From NCBI RefSeq assembly GCF_000003605.2, contig NW_003134363.1:223979-253665 (forward strand): DNA of 29,687 nucleotides, given 5' to 3'. The notes below the pieces were generated by a model, which was not told the origin of the DNA, did not search any database, and saw nothing but the letters and a program-made list of their open reading frames with translations. Each line of letters opens with the position of its first letter. Positions within the stretch are counted from its first letter, which is position 1. A program made the position numbers and the translations under genes. Origin of the DNA: Saccoglossus kowalevskii (lineage: Eukaryota; Hemichordata; Enteropneusta; Harrimaniidae). This document shows positions 1-11,334 of this stretch, piece after piece.

Positions 1-540
1 AATGTGCGATTTCAATGCATTTTCGGCCTTAATGCGGCCGCTATTTGGCCATCGTTAATGAGATCATGAAACAAATGCACATACATATTTGTGACATGAT
101 GTACCTTGTGTGTGTGAAGTTTGAACTTGATCAATCCAGACATGTCTCAGATACGAATCCAGAACTGAATTCTTTAAAACAAAATGGCCACCAGTCGGCC
201 ATTTCAAGCCCGATCCAAAAAAAAAATGACGTGCATCAAGGTCCTATTATGTTTAATGTATGTACCAAATTTGAACAAAATCCGTCCATGCATAACTGAG
301 ATCCGGGTCCGGAATGGTGAAAATGTGCGATTTTGATGCATTTTCGGCCTTAAAATGGCCGCTATTCGGCTATCGTTAATTGGATCATGAAAAAAATGCA
401 TGTGCATATGTCCCATATAATGTGTGATGTATGAGTGAAGTTTGAACTTAATCGGTCCATGCATGTTCGAGATACAGGTGATCACGGACGCACGGATGCA
501 CGAACGCATGGACGCACACAGGGCAAAACATAAGTCCCCG
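1..540. repeat. Diverged interspersed repeat, three tandem subunits
   Basis: Three related subunits follow one another. The GGCCGCTATTTGGCC-like word recurs near 36, 186 and 356, and the word GTGAAGTTTGAACTT or its variant recurs near 113, 264 and 434, giving spacings of about 150 and 170 bp. The array ends in a GGACGCACGGATGCACG-type stretch followed by CACAGGGCAAAACATAAGTC (about 480-537). Such tails are common in repeats of marine invertebrate genomes. The left edge is cut by the window. No intact coding frame is seen; short frames in it are incidental. Confidence 0.75.
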
Positions 541-835
541 TTTTCGGACTTAAAAACTGTCAACAAACATGCTACTCTCTGATTTGTCAGACTGTTAAGA
601 GCTGGGTCGCCAAGCAGGCACATTCATAATAATTCAGGGGCATCAGCAAAATTAATTAATTTTAAAACACAACCAATTTCCTGTATCATCAGCTAAAGTA
701 AACTTGTAGTCACAATTAACATTAAGAACTTTTAACAACAAAATCTGATCACAACCTGCAGGAAATAAACGAGAAATGATGTTCATATGTTCATTTCACA
801 AATAAAAATAAGCATACATACATACATATATACAT

Positions 836-882
<47 letters not shown>

Positions 883-2150
883 TACATACATACATACTAA
901 CAATGTTTGAAGAGATATACATGTACACAGTACACAATTTTAAACAGCAGCATATTTTCGCTATAAACTTTCGTCACAAATTTAAACCGACATTATTCTT
1001 TCAAAATTTTTAAATTTTAAAAAGTTTTGGTCAAGACTTGTAACTACCGGTAACAGAAAATTATGTCCATTTGGTTCAAAATTATCAAAAAAATATAGAA
1101 AAATATATAAAGAATGGCAAATTGTTGTACACATACCAACAATTTACAGAATTAAGACTTCTATACATATATTAAAATCAAGCATCAGACAAAGATATCA
1201 CACAAATATTAACTTTAGCAAAATAGTAGGAAAAACATAATTGCAAAAACTAATTCCTGGTTAAAATCTAGAAATATGTTTGAGTACCTGCATTGCTGGG
1301 ATTTAAAGAGGAGGTGTATTTGATGAAGAAATGGGATATGATGTGTTATTTGATGAGGATCAAAGTGTGATGAATTCTAACACTATTATATGAAAGATCA
1401 ATAATCTTGGATTTTAAATCCCATACCCAAGGACTTTGTTATTAAGTGCTGGGAGCTTTAGTTCTCAAACTGTCTCCCCTTTATAGGGTGATTTATAGAT
1501 TTAATCATCTTTGGCAAAAAAATATTATTAATATTAATTAATTAAGATGCCTCACAAGAAATGGATGTTTTCTAATTAGCCCATCCGCTGTATGAGTCTA
1601 TACATCATCTATAGAGGCAAAGAGGAAGCACGAGAGAAAAAAAAAAAACATTTTCAAGTAATGAAATCACAAGATGAGATCAAACATTACCATGGTAACA
1701 GTGTGAGACATGACAAATCATGCTAGTATCTTCAAGGATTATCATTACTTCAATATGGGTCAAAGGTTACAGGTTACCAAAGCGATGAGAAAAATAGGTC
1801 AACGGATGCAATGTTTTGTTCTCAGACGACAACAAAAGATCAGTTATTGCAATCATTTTTTTGTACTAACCATCATAATGCTTTGTTTGTTTTTTTTTAC
1901 TGTGTTTTCATTTTTACTTCATTTTTGAATTCTGTCAATTTACAGAGAAGATCTATGCCCTTTGCACACACCACAATTTTTTCAATTAATCATTTTTTTT
2001 TTAATGATTCTACAAAAAAAAATACAAAAAACAATGACAATTATCGTTTCAATATACTAAAAAAGCTGTTGAAAAACGATCAATTTATGCAACATTTGGT
2101 TTGTAGGCAACAGCACAATTAAGCAATTGTTTTTTTGTTTTTTTTTGTAC
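541..2150. other. Gene-free AT-rich stretch
   Basis: Apart from the microsatellite at 812-898, this stretch holds no splice-bounded open frame, RNA gene or transposon end that I can recognise. It contains homopolymer runs of A and T typical of intergenic or intronic DNA. Confidence 0.5.
812..898. repeat. Compound CATA/CAGA microsatellite
   Basis: A run of CATA repeats (812-840) passes into about ten CAGA repeats (841-880) and back into CATA repeats (881-897). The symmetric CATA-CAGA-CATA layout suggests that the CAGA core expanded inside an older CATA tract. Confidence 0.95.
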
Positions 2151-2334
2151 TACTGTAAAATCTGTATTAGAAACCGCGGCTTCTATTAAAATGGTACAAT
2201 GCAATAGAGGGGATGAGGCTTCTATTAGAGCATCTACACATATGAGAAATGACGAATTTTTGGTTCTCAATTATTCAAAAAGAATGGGTGCGACTTCTAT
2301 TAGGGATGCAGCTTCTAATACAGATTTTACGGTA
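2151..2334. mobile_element. TA-flanked MITE with inverted ends
   Basis: The left end TACTGTAAAATCTGTATTAG (from 2151) is matched in inverted orientation by the right end, which reads TTCTAATACAGATTTTACGG and then TA (to 2334). One substitution separates the arms over about 22 bp, and TA sits at both edges. This fits a non-autonomous Tc1/mariner/pogo-type element of about 180 bp. Internally the motif GCTTCTATTA recurs about four times with small changes (near 2179, 2218, 2293 and 2311). There is no transposase. Confidence 0.75.
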
Positions 2335-4735
2335 ATAGTCATAACACTTTGTTATTTACTTAAAATCGTCCAAGTAATTCTGTCAATATAATACAGGGAA
2401 ATTTATTTCATTTATACACATCATATTTTTTTTAACATGGATGTAATGTACTTCGATTTTGCTTTTTAAATTATTCTACAAAAACAATGAGACCTTTTTA
2501 ATTATTTGTATTTACTAAAAAAGCAATGAAAAAAAGAGGAATAATAAAATAAAATGGTTGGGTGTCTCTTAGTATTAAAAAGAATGGAGCTGCCATACAG
2601 TATGACAAACTGGGCTTTCAGACATGATGAGTATCATTATTGGCACTATACGTGGACATAAAAGAAAGAGAATTACACATCTCTTTCATCACATCCAAAC
2701 TACATGTATTTATGTAATATATAATAGAATCAGTAACTGTGCAGCCACAATGAACAAAATTACAGAAATAATTGTCCAGCTCTTTTTTTTTTCAAATAAA
2801 CTACAAATTATAGACACAGACTTGTTTACACCTTTTAAGAACAAAATATTGAGTAGATGACCACGTAATAATGCAATTATGTGGATACAGAACAAAAAGA
2901 AAATGAGAGGATCTAAAAAAAAAAAAAAAACATGAATACACTTCTGGTCATTTTGTTTTCTAAAATGGCTGCTCATGCATGTTTTGTTTTTTATTATTTT
3001 TATTTTAAAATGGTTAACATTTCCTGAAAATTTATTTTATGAAGAAAAGAAAACTGATGAACATAAATTTTCTGACATGCTGATGATAAGAAATATGAAT
3101 ATTTTTTTTTCTGGGCTAAAATTAAATACCTCTGTTTTATTTTTATGATAATTGATATCTCCATTTTTGGGGTAGTTTTCATATATAAATTAAATCTGTA
3201 AAACTGCTAGCAATATATCATATATATATACAATTTGTTTTACCCTTGGATCACCTCTGCACTGTTAGTGTGATTAGGTGACAAAGAAATGTTCAAGCTA
3301 TGTGTGTGCAAATGAAGCAGCTGACTGCGTAATATTACTACATGCAAATGAAAGAAACAGGGTGCACTACATTGTAAGCAATAGTGTAATCAGGCATTAA
3401 CAACCAATAACGAACACAATGAATTCAACAGGTTTACATGGTTTAGTAATCTGTTGCCATTAGCAACACAAAATAGAAACGACAAAACCAACACTCTGTA
3501 TAGATTTTTACACATTAGAAGTGCCAAATGTATATTTTTTTTTATATTTTTATCGCTTTTCACGGAGTTGTTCAATGTACTGCTTAAAAATACATTATTA
3601 TAATAATATATGCACAATGTGACATGCTTCACGGTGAAAAAATGTAATAATTTCAGTCATAGATATATAATCGTTGTAATGCATTAAGTCAACGATAAAG
3701 ATTTCTTCCCAGATTGGGTGGCTTAATCAGTGTTAAATGACAAATGACATGTCTCATCATATGCTATTGTAATCCATCCACATACACTGGGTCAAACTGT
3801 TTAGTCAGTTTACAAGCAACCGTAATATAATAATATCAGGCAGTCCTTGATGTATTATAGTCTGCTCAACGGATTACTTGATGAGTTGCGGTTTCATCTT
3901 CATTGGCATTGCCTTAGTAAATTTCCAAACACTTTGTTTTTGCTTTCAAACTATCAATTATGCATGAAAATAATTTAACCTTTAACTAAACTAATTTTGC
4001 TATTGGTAACGTAATTGCCTTCCCCTATGTTTATTTTGAAATTCCTTGTCTAATCAATTTATAATAAGACGTAGTAAGACGACTAGATTCTAAAACATTA
4101 TCAAACGTATATTAATTTTAAACCACAAAGATTTTTCTGAATTAGTAATACAGGATTAGATTTAAAAAAAAAAATCTTCAAAATCAAAGATTATCTCATT
4201 TTAACCTGGAATAATATGGTTCATAATATTTTTCAGGACAAAACAATAACATTTTTCACCAAGCCTTGAAATAAATACAAATGTATAATAATAATCTTGG
4301 TATTTTGTATGAATACAGCATGAAATAAAAAAGAGAATACAGTGAGAAATCTGACAAGGAATTCAGGTGCAAAAATATATACAAGAGACTCACATCCGAA
4401 AAACTATATGTATAAGTGCAATACATGTATTACCAATTGATAGCATACATATTTTATGAGGCATTAATTGATTCGTTAGCTTTAGAAATATACTTCCTTC
4501 AATTCTACATTGGTGTCTGCTATTCTTAGCAGAGAGCTGATTAACTTAAAATCAATCAATCAATCAATCAATTTAATTTGTATGGGAAAATATTTTCAAA
4601 CCAAAACATGCATGCATAAACATGCTGGAGTAGTTTTATTTAGAGAAAAAAAAAATTTGCATACAAATTACAAAGCGATCTTGGTGCCAGTAAGTCTGGT
4701 AGATTGATCACGAAGATGAACTGAAAGTGTGATGA
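2335..4735. other. Gene-free stretch, possible 3' flank of a minus-strand gene
   Basis: Very AT-rich with many short A and T runs and a small CAAT repeat near 4555-4572. I see no supported gene, transposon ends or RNA gene. Because the poly-A signal at 4736-4741 would end a minus-strand transcript, most of this would be intergenic in that model. Confidence 0.4.
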
Positions 4736-4741
4736 TTTATT
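4736..4741 (-). terminator. Poly-A signal AATAAA (minus strand)
   Basis: On the minus strand the sequence reads CACAATAAATCATC. It lies about 75 nt downstream of the stop codon of the candidate terminal exon at 4814-4911, a normal distance for a cleavage and polyadenylation signal. AATAAA also occurs by chance in such AT-rich DNA, so its value depends on the exon call. Confidence 0.45.
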
Positions 4742-4813
4742 GTGATCACCGACATTTCGTTTTCGTTCATAAAGGATATGACCTCAAGGTATGGTTCATT
4801 ATCGTAGGCTGAA

Positions 4814-4911
4814 TTACAAGAGGCTTTCTTCGGGAATGGGAAGCGGATCTTCGTCTATAGATGGGTAGGAGTGACAGAGAATGAGCGTGATGTCAGATTG
4901 AAGAAAATTAT
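4814..4911 (-). CDS. Candidate terminal coding exon, protein unrecognised
   Basis: Read on the minus strand, a strong acceptor (TTTTATTTTTTCAG, ending at 4912) is followed by two bases completing a split codon and then 31 codons ending in TAA at 4814. The visible peptide begins NFLQSDITLILCHSYPS and ends IDEDPLPIPEESLL, an acidic, proline-containing tail. Codon choice is mixed and plausible. The frame cannot continue upstream without splicing, because a stop lies in the same frame within the preceding 25 nt. Possible donors just upstream would leave introns of only 23 or 47 nt, so the true preceding exon is probably far away. A poly-A signal follows. I do not recognise the family. The candidate first exon near 14.3 kb is on the same strand, but a link is only inference. 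Confidence 0.45.
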
Positions 4912-5691
4912 CTGAAAAAATAAAACTACGTTACCTGTTCGTTTGATACTCACTATTTTCATTTGCATATAATATAGAAATACAAGAAGGCTAATCATAG
5001 GCAAGAAAGAGACTATTTACTTTAGAAGACAGCGTGTCGTCGTCAACAGATTGTAATAGCAAAAACATGCAATGCTAATATTTTTTTTTTTCGCATTTCA
5101 ATTTTCCAGCTTATTTGCGTTACTGTCCACAGTGGGGTCGAATAAATTCTCATTTATATCCTACGGTTGGTTATTCCAGTAACATAATTGATCTGATTTT
5201 CAGAATACTGATTCTATTTAGCCTAGGAATATCATTCTTTATTTTAATAAATAAACCATTTTTCGTATGTCTTATGACAGTTCCCGGAATTAAATTTATT
5301 TTTGTTTCTCCTGACTTTTTTTTCATGTGCAAATGGTTCATGCAACATGGGAGAGGGGGGTGAAGGTGTTTTCAATTACTGTCAGAAATCACACTTTGTT
5401 TACTTTTTTTTTGTTCGTTTATGAGGACAGGGAGAAGGGAAAGAGTGATTAACATGTTTTAATTACCTACAGCCTTTGACACATCGTCATTTTTTTCCCC
5501 ATTCATTTGACATGGAAGCCAAAAACATTGGTCTGTGTTTGTGCCCATTATTATATCAAAATAGCATTATGGCAATTTAATGTACTTTTATGCGTCAACC
5601 AAACTTGGTCAAACACACCTGCAGAGCTTTTAACCAAGGTTCCCCAAAAAGTAGCATCCATTAGTGAATGAATGAACCTTTGGATTTGATT
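4912..5691. other. No gene seen between exon candidate and minisatellites
   Basis: Both strands carry only short open frames without matching splice sites. The last 60 bp contain degenerate forms of the 49-bp repeat that starts at 5692. It would be intronic if the minus-strand exons belong together. Confidence 0.4.
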
Positions 5692-6555
5692 TCCCAATTG
5701 AGCCTGTGGTACAGTCACCCAGGGTACAGTGGATTTGGCCTACCCATTGAGTCTGTGACACACTCACCCAGGGTACAGTGGGTTTGGCCTACCCATTGAG
5801 TCTGTGGTACAGTCACCCGTGGTACAGTCACCCAGAGTACAGTGGATTTGGCCTACCCATTGAGTCTGTGGTACAGTCACCCAGGGTACAGTGGATTTGG
5901 CCTACCCATTGAGTCTGTGGTACAGTCACCCAGGGTACAGTGGATTTGGCCTACCCATTGAGTCTGTGGTACAGTCACCCGTGGTACAGTCACCCGTGGT
6001 ACAGTCACCCAGAGTACAGTGGATTTGGCCTACCCATTGAGTCTGTGGTACAGTCACCCAGGGTACAGTGGATTTGGCCTACCCATTGAGTCTGTGGTAC
6101 AGTCACCCAGGGTACAGTGGATTTGGCCTACCCATTGAGTCTGTGGTACAGTCACCCAGGGTACAGTGGATTTGGCCTACCCATTGAGTCTGTGGTACAG
6201 TCACCCGTGGTACAGTCACCCAGAGTACAGTGGATTTGGCCTACCCATTGAGTCTGTGGTACAGTCACCCAGGGTACAGTGGATTTGGCCTACCCATTGA
6301 GTCTGTGGTACAGTCACCCAGAGTACAGTGGATTTGGCCTACCCATTGAGTCTGTGGTACAGTCACCCAGGGTACAGTGGATTTGGCCTACCCATTGAGT
6401 CTGTGGTACAGTCACCCGTGGTACAGTCATCCAGAGTACAGTGGATTTGGCCTACCCATTGAGTCTGTGGTACAGTCACCCAGGGTACAGTGGATTTGGC
6501 CTACCCATTGAGTCTGTGGTACAGTCACCCAGAGTTCAGTGGATTTGGCCTATTT
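5692..6555. repeat. Minisatellite 1: 49-bp unit with 15-bp insertions
   Basis: About 16 copies of a 49-bp unit containing TACAGTGGATTTGGCCTACC, then CATTGAGTCTGTGG and CAGTCACCCAGGG. Successive CCCATTGA endpoints fall at 5750, 5799, 5863, 5912, 5961, 6040, 6089, 6138, 6187, 6251, 6300, 6349, 6398, 6462 and 6511, so unit lengths are 49, 64 (one extra 15-bp GTGGTACAGTCACCC block) or 79 (two extra blocks). The longer units carry CAGAGTACAG in place of CAGGGTACAG. The first two copies are the most diverged. The last copy runs directly into the next array. Confidence 0.95.
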
Positions 6556-9140
6556 TTGCAACTATTGCCCTAACCCATGCAACTATTACTTGACTTTATG
6601 CCTTGCAACTATTGCCCTAACCCATGCAACTAACTTGACTTTATGCCTTGCAACTATTGCCCTTACCCATGCAACTAACCTGACTTTATGCCTTGCAACT
6701 ATTGCCCTAACCCATGCAACTAGCTTGACATTATGCCATGCAACTATTGCCCTTACCCACGCAACTAACTCGACATTATTCCTTGCAAATATTGCCCTAA
6801 CCCATGCAACTAACTTGATATTATGCCTTGCAACTATTGCCCTTACCCATGAAACTAACTTGACTTTATGTCTTGCAACTATTGCCCTTACACATGCTAC
6901 TAACTTGACTTTATGCCCTGCAACTATTGCCCTAACCCATGCAACTAACTTGACTTTATGCCTTGCAACTATTGCCCTAACCCATGCAACTAACTTGACT
7001 TTATGCCTTGCAACTATTGCCCTTACCCATGCAACTAACTTGACATTATGCCTTGCAGCTATTGCCCTTACCCATGCAACTAATTTGATATTATGTCTTG
7101 CAACTATTGCCCTTACACATGCTACTAATTTGACTTTATGTCTTGCAACTATTGCCCTTACACATGCTACTAACTTGACTTTATGCCTTGCAACTATTGC
7201 CCTAACCCATGCAACTAACTTGACTTTATGCCTTGCAACTATTGCCCTAACCCATGCAACTAACTTGACTTTATGCCTTGCAACTATTGCCCTTACCCAT
7301 GCAACTAACCTGACTTTATGCCTTGCAACTATTGCCCTTACCCATGCAACTAACTTGACATTATGCCTTGCAGCTATTGCCCTTACCCATGCAACTAATT
7401 TGATATTATGTCTTGCAACTATTGCCCTTACACATGCTACTAATTTGACTTTATGTCTTGCAACTATTGCCCTTACACATGCTACTAACTTGACTTTATG
7501 CCTTGCAGCTATTGCCCTTACCCATGCAACTAACTTGACTTTATGCCATGCAACTATTGCTCTAACCCATGCAACTAACTTGACTTTATGCCATGCAACT
7601 ATTGCCCTTACCCATGCAACTAACCTGACTTTATGTCTTGCAACTATTGCCCTAACCCATGCAACTAACTTGATATTATGTCTTGCAACTATTGCCCTTA
7701 CACATGCTACTAACTTGACTTTATGCCTTGCAGCAATTGCCCTTACCCATGCAACTAACTTGACTTTATGCCTTGCAACTATTGCCCTAACCCATGCAAC
7801 TAACTTGACTTTGTGTCTTGCAACTATTGCCCTAACCCATGCAACTAACTTGACATTATGCCTTGCAACTATTGCCCTTACCTATGCAACTAACTTGACT
7901 TTATGTCTTGCAACTATTGCCTTTACCTATGCAACTAATTTGACTTTAGGCCTTGCAACTATTGCCCTAACCCATGCAACTAATTTGACTTTATGCCTTG
8001 CAACTATTGCCCTAATCCATGCAACTAACTTGATATTATGCTTTGCAACTATTGCCCTTACCCATGCAACTAACTTGATATTATGCCTTGCAACTATTGC
8101 CCTAACCCATGCAACTAACTTGACTTTATGCCTTGCAACTATTGCCCTTACCTATGCAACTAATTTGACTTTATGCCTTACGATTGCCCTAACCCATGCA
8201 ACTAACCTGACTTTATGCCTTGCAACTATTGCCCTAACCCATGCAACTAACTTGACTTTATGCCTTGCAACTATTGCAACTAACTTGACTTTATGCCTTG
8301 CAACTATTGCCCTAATCCATGCAACTAACTTGATATTATGCTTTGTAACTATTGCCCTTACCCATGCAACTAACTTGATATTATGCCTTGCAACTATTGC
8401 CCTTACCCATGCAACTAACTTGATATTATGCTTTGCAACTATTGCCCTAACCCATGCAACTAACTTGACTTTATGCCTTGCAACTATTGCAACTAACTTG
8501 ACTTTATGCCTTGCAACTATTGCCTTAATCCATGCAACTAACTTGATATTATGCTTTGCAACTATTGCCCTTACCTATGCAACTAACTTGACTTTATGCC
8601 TTGCAACTATTGCCCTTACCTATGCAACTAATTTGACTTTATGCCTTGCAACTATTGCCCTAACCCATGCAACTAACTTGACTTTATGCCTTGCAACTAT
8701 TGCCCTAACCCATGCAACTAACCTGACTTTATGTCTTGCAACTATTGCCCTAACCCATGCAACTAACTTGACTTTATGCCTTGCAACTATTGCAACTAAC
8801 TTGACTTTATGCCTTGCAACTATTGCCCTAATCCATGCAACTAACTTGATATTATGCTTTGCAACTATTGCCCTTACCCATGCAACTAACTTGATATTAT
8901 GCCTTGCAACTATTGCCCTTACCCATGCAACTAACCTGACTTTATGTCTTGCAACTATTGCCCTAACCCATGCAACTAACTTGATATTATGCCTTGCAAC
9001 TATTGCCCTAATCCATGCAACTAACCTGACTTTATGTCTTGCAACTATTGCCCTAACCCATGCAACTAACCTGACTTTATGTCTTGCAACTATTGCCCTA
9101 ACCCATGCAACTAACTTGATTTTATGTCTAGCAGCTACGA
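6556..9140. repeat. Minisatellite 2: 45-bp unit, about 57 copies
   Basis: The unit is GCAACTAACTTGACTTTATG, then CCTTGCAACTATTGCCC, then TAACCCAT, 45 bp. Three shortened copies lack 12 bp (near 8270, 8490 and 8790) and one lacks 3 bp (near 8175). Because 45 is a multiple of three and every length change is too, one plus frame stays open for 895 codons (6539-9226), giving a 15-residue repeat of the type ATNLTLCLATIALTH. That frame opens on GTG and has no ATG before the SMQLQ stretch near 9155, so an independently started gene is unlikely. Blocks of several units recur, for example a seven-unit (315-bp) shift between 7021 and 7336. The other plus frames have stops in every unit. Confidence 0.95.
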
Positions 9141-9531
9141 CATTGTCCTTATCCATGCAACTACAGTACATTCTGAGTATAATTCAACATGTAGATAATA
9201 CTACCTGGCTAAAAAAGCCTGCTTAGCTAACTTGCTTTCAAAATCTAAATTAATTGGTGTACATGTAAATATGTAACATATACAAGGTCAGAATAAGTTG
9301 AAATTATGAAAATGATATTTACTTTTAATAATTATAGAATAATTCAAAATGAAATCAAGCTGAAATCCAGCTTGAAGACTGTACTGTAACTTGACATATC
9401 TCTTGCCCTTGTGTCAGTTAGTCAATAGAAAATGGTTATCCATGGTGACAAGCCATTAGTGTGACATTGCATTGATTGGCCCATTAGTACCTTAGCAATA
9501 CATATAGTCTATGTTGTGTTTACATATCACA
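9141..9531. other. Unique spacer between two minisatellites
   Basis: About 390 bp of non-repetitive AT-rich sequence separate the 45-bp and 102-bp arrays. The open frame of the 45-bp array runs into it and stops at 9226. I see no gene, RNA or transposon end here. Confidence 0.5.
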
Positions 9532-10256
9532 TTTATCACTGTCAGGAATATTCATTAAAGAGGAAGGTACACGTCCCTGGGAGTGCACTGATGCACTGTG
9601 GGACAAAATATGTGCTTTGTGTTTACACTACATCTATTTATCACTGTCAGGAATGTTCATTTAAGAAGAAGCTATTACTTCCTTGGATTGCACTGTTGCA
9701 TTATGGGACAACTATGTATTTTGTGTTTACACTACAGATTTATCACTGTCAGGAATGTTCATTGAAGAGGAAGCTATTACTTCCTTGGATTACACTGTTG
9801 CATTATGGGACAACTATGTATTTTGTGTTTACACTACAGATTTATCACTGTCAGGAATGTTCATTTAAGAGGAAGCTATTACTTCCTTGGATTGCACTGT
9901 TGCATTATGGGACAACAATATGTATTTTGTGTTTACACTACAGATTTATCACTGTCAGGAATGTTCATTGAAGAGGAAGCTATTACTTCCTTGGATTACA
10001 CTGTTGCATTATGGGACAACTATGTATTTTGTGTTTACACTACAGATTTATCACTGTCAGGAATGTTCATTGAAGAGGAAGCTATTACTTCCTTGGATTG
10101 CACTGTTGCATTATGGGACAACAATATGTATTTTGTGTTTACACTACAGATTTATCACTGTCAGGAATGTTCATTGAAGAGAAAGCTATTACTCACTGGG
10201 ATTGTACTGATGCATTGTGGGACAACACTATCTGATTTATGACTGCCAGAAATGTT
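9532..10256. repeat. Minisatellite 3: 102/104-bp unit, about 7 copies
   Basis: The word TTTATCACTGTCAGGAATGT (or a variant) starts copies at 9532, 9637, 9739, 9841, 9945, 10047, 10151 and, diverged, 10236. The central copies alternate between 102 bp (GACAACTATG) and 104 bp (GACAACAATATG), so the array has a dimer of about 206 bp as its higher-order unit. Edge copies are more diverged, as expected for an array homogenised from the middle. Overlapping open frames are a consequence of the periodicity. Confidence 0.95.
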
Positions 10257-10905
10257 CATTAGGAAGAACATACTCATCTCACATGTTTGGTGATCTAGCC
10301 AGAACATGCTCATATCACATGTTTGGTGATCTAGGTAGAACATACTCATCTCACATGTTCGGTGATCTAGGTAGAACATACTCATCTCACATATTTGGTG
10401 ATCTAGGTAGAACATGCTCATATCACATGTTTGGTGATCTAGGCAGAACATACTCATCTCACATGTTTGGTGATCAAGGCAGAACATACTCATCTCACAT
10501 GTTTGGTGATCTAGGTAGAACATACTCATCTCACATGTTTGGTGATCAAGGCAGAACATACTCATCTCACATGTTTGGTGATCTAGGTAGAACATACTCA
10601 TCTCACATGTTTGGTGATCTAGGTAGAACATACTCATCTCACATGATCTAGGAAGTACATACTCATCTCAGATGATCTAGGAAGAACATACTCATCTCAC
10701 ATGTTTGGTGATCTAGACAGAACATACTCATCTCACATGATCTAGACAGAACATACTCATCACACATGATCTAGGAAGAACATACTCATCTCACATGTTT
10801 GGTGATCTAGGTAGAACATACTCATCTCACATGTTTGGTGATCTAGGTAGAACATACTCATCTCACGTGTTTGGTGATCGGGGCAGAACATACTAATCAC
10901 ACATG
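10257..10905. repeat. Minisatellite 4: 36-bp unit, about 19 copies
   Basis: The unit is AGGTAGAACATACTCATCTC followed by ACATGTTTGGTGATCT (36 bp). Four copies between about 10621 and 10790 lack TTTGGTG and are 29 bp long. The periodicity keeps frames open on both strands (GRTYSSHMFGDL on plus, MSMFYLDHQTCE on minus), which argues that neither is a gene. A degraded copy continues to about 10930. Confidence 0.95.
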
Positions 10906-11334
10906 TTTGGGTGGCAGGACATACTGATCAATCCAGATGGAACAATAGTCCTTGATGGAATTAATTGGAAAATCCAATAACACAGAGTTATATGCAGCAT
11001 CATTACTATCAACGAGTTGATTAAATTATTGTAGTCGGCAAAACAAATTTCTTTTTGATCTGCAAAGCCACCTACTTTTGTACTACTATTTGCAGTGACA
11101 TTTCAAGCATCATGTTCACTTCAAAACTCGGTGAACGCCATGGGCTATTACTTTAACTGAATAAATTATTCAGTGGCATTTTATTTCACCAATACTCAAA
11201 ATCTGGCAAATAAAATCAAAGTGAAAAATATAGATCAAACATTTCACCAGTAAATCCAAATGAATTTAAAACCCTAGTGTAAATTAATTTTTGTAATTGT
11301 ATGGTGTTATTTATGTATTTTTAGGTACATGTAG
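10906..11334. other. No supported gene; ambiguous short frames
   Basis: Immediately after the 36-bp array a plus frame reads INPDGTIVLDGINWKIQ before a stop, and a minus frame over the same bases reads VLLDFPINSIKDYCSIWID. Both look protein-like and neither has convincing splice sites, so no call is made. From about 11170 to 11300 the sequence has words (TTCACC, AATTTAAAACCC) reminiscent of the TA-flanked MITE at 22771, but no clean ends. Confidence 0.35.

Noticed and set aside
2710-2976. 88-codon minus frame rich in Phe, Ile and Leu
   Set aside because: It is built from poly-A/T tracts and has no start context or splice signals.
8620-9171. Minus-strand 183-codon frame over the 45-bp array
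   Set aside because: It is a by-product of the same periodicity; it stops at every unit carrying CCTATGCA, so the minus strand is not open across the array.
6539-9226. 895-codon open frame as a long repetitive protein gene
   Set aside because: It opens on GTG, has no in-frame ATG until close to its 3' end, and its openness follows from the 45-bp unit length. It is kept as a repeat, with the frame bias reported as a finding.
9516-10651. Several overlapping 60-158 codon frames on both strands
   Set aside because: They cover the 102-bp and 36-bp minisatellites, whose units are mostly multiples of three; frames on both strands repeat without any conserved start or splice context.
10930-11020. 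Protein-like frames on both strands just after the 36-bp array
   Set aside because: Plus and minus readings look equally plausible and neither has a convincing exon boundary.
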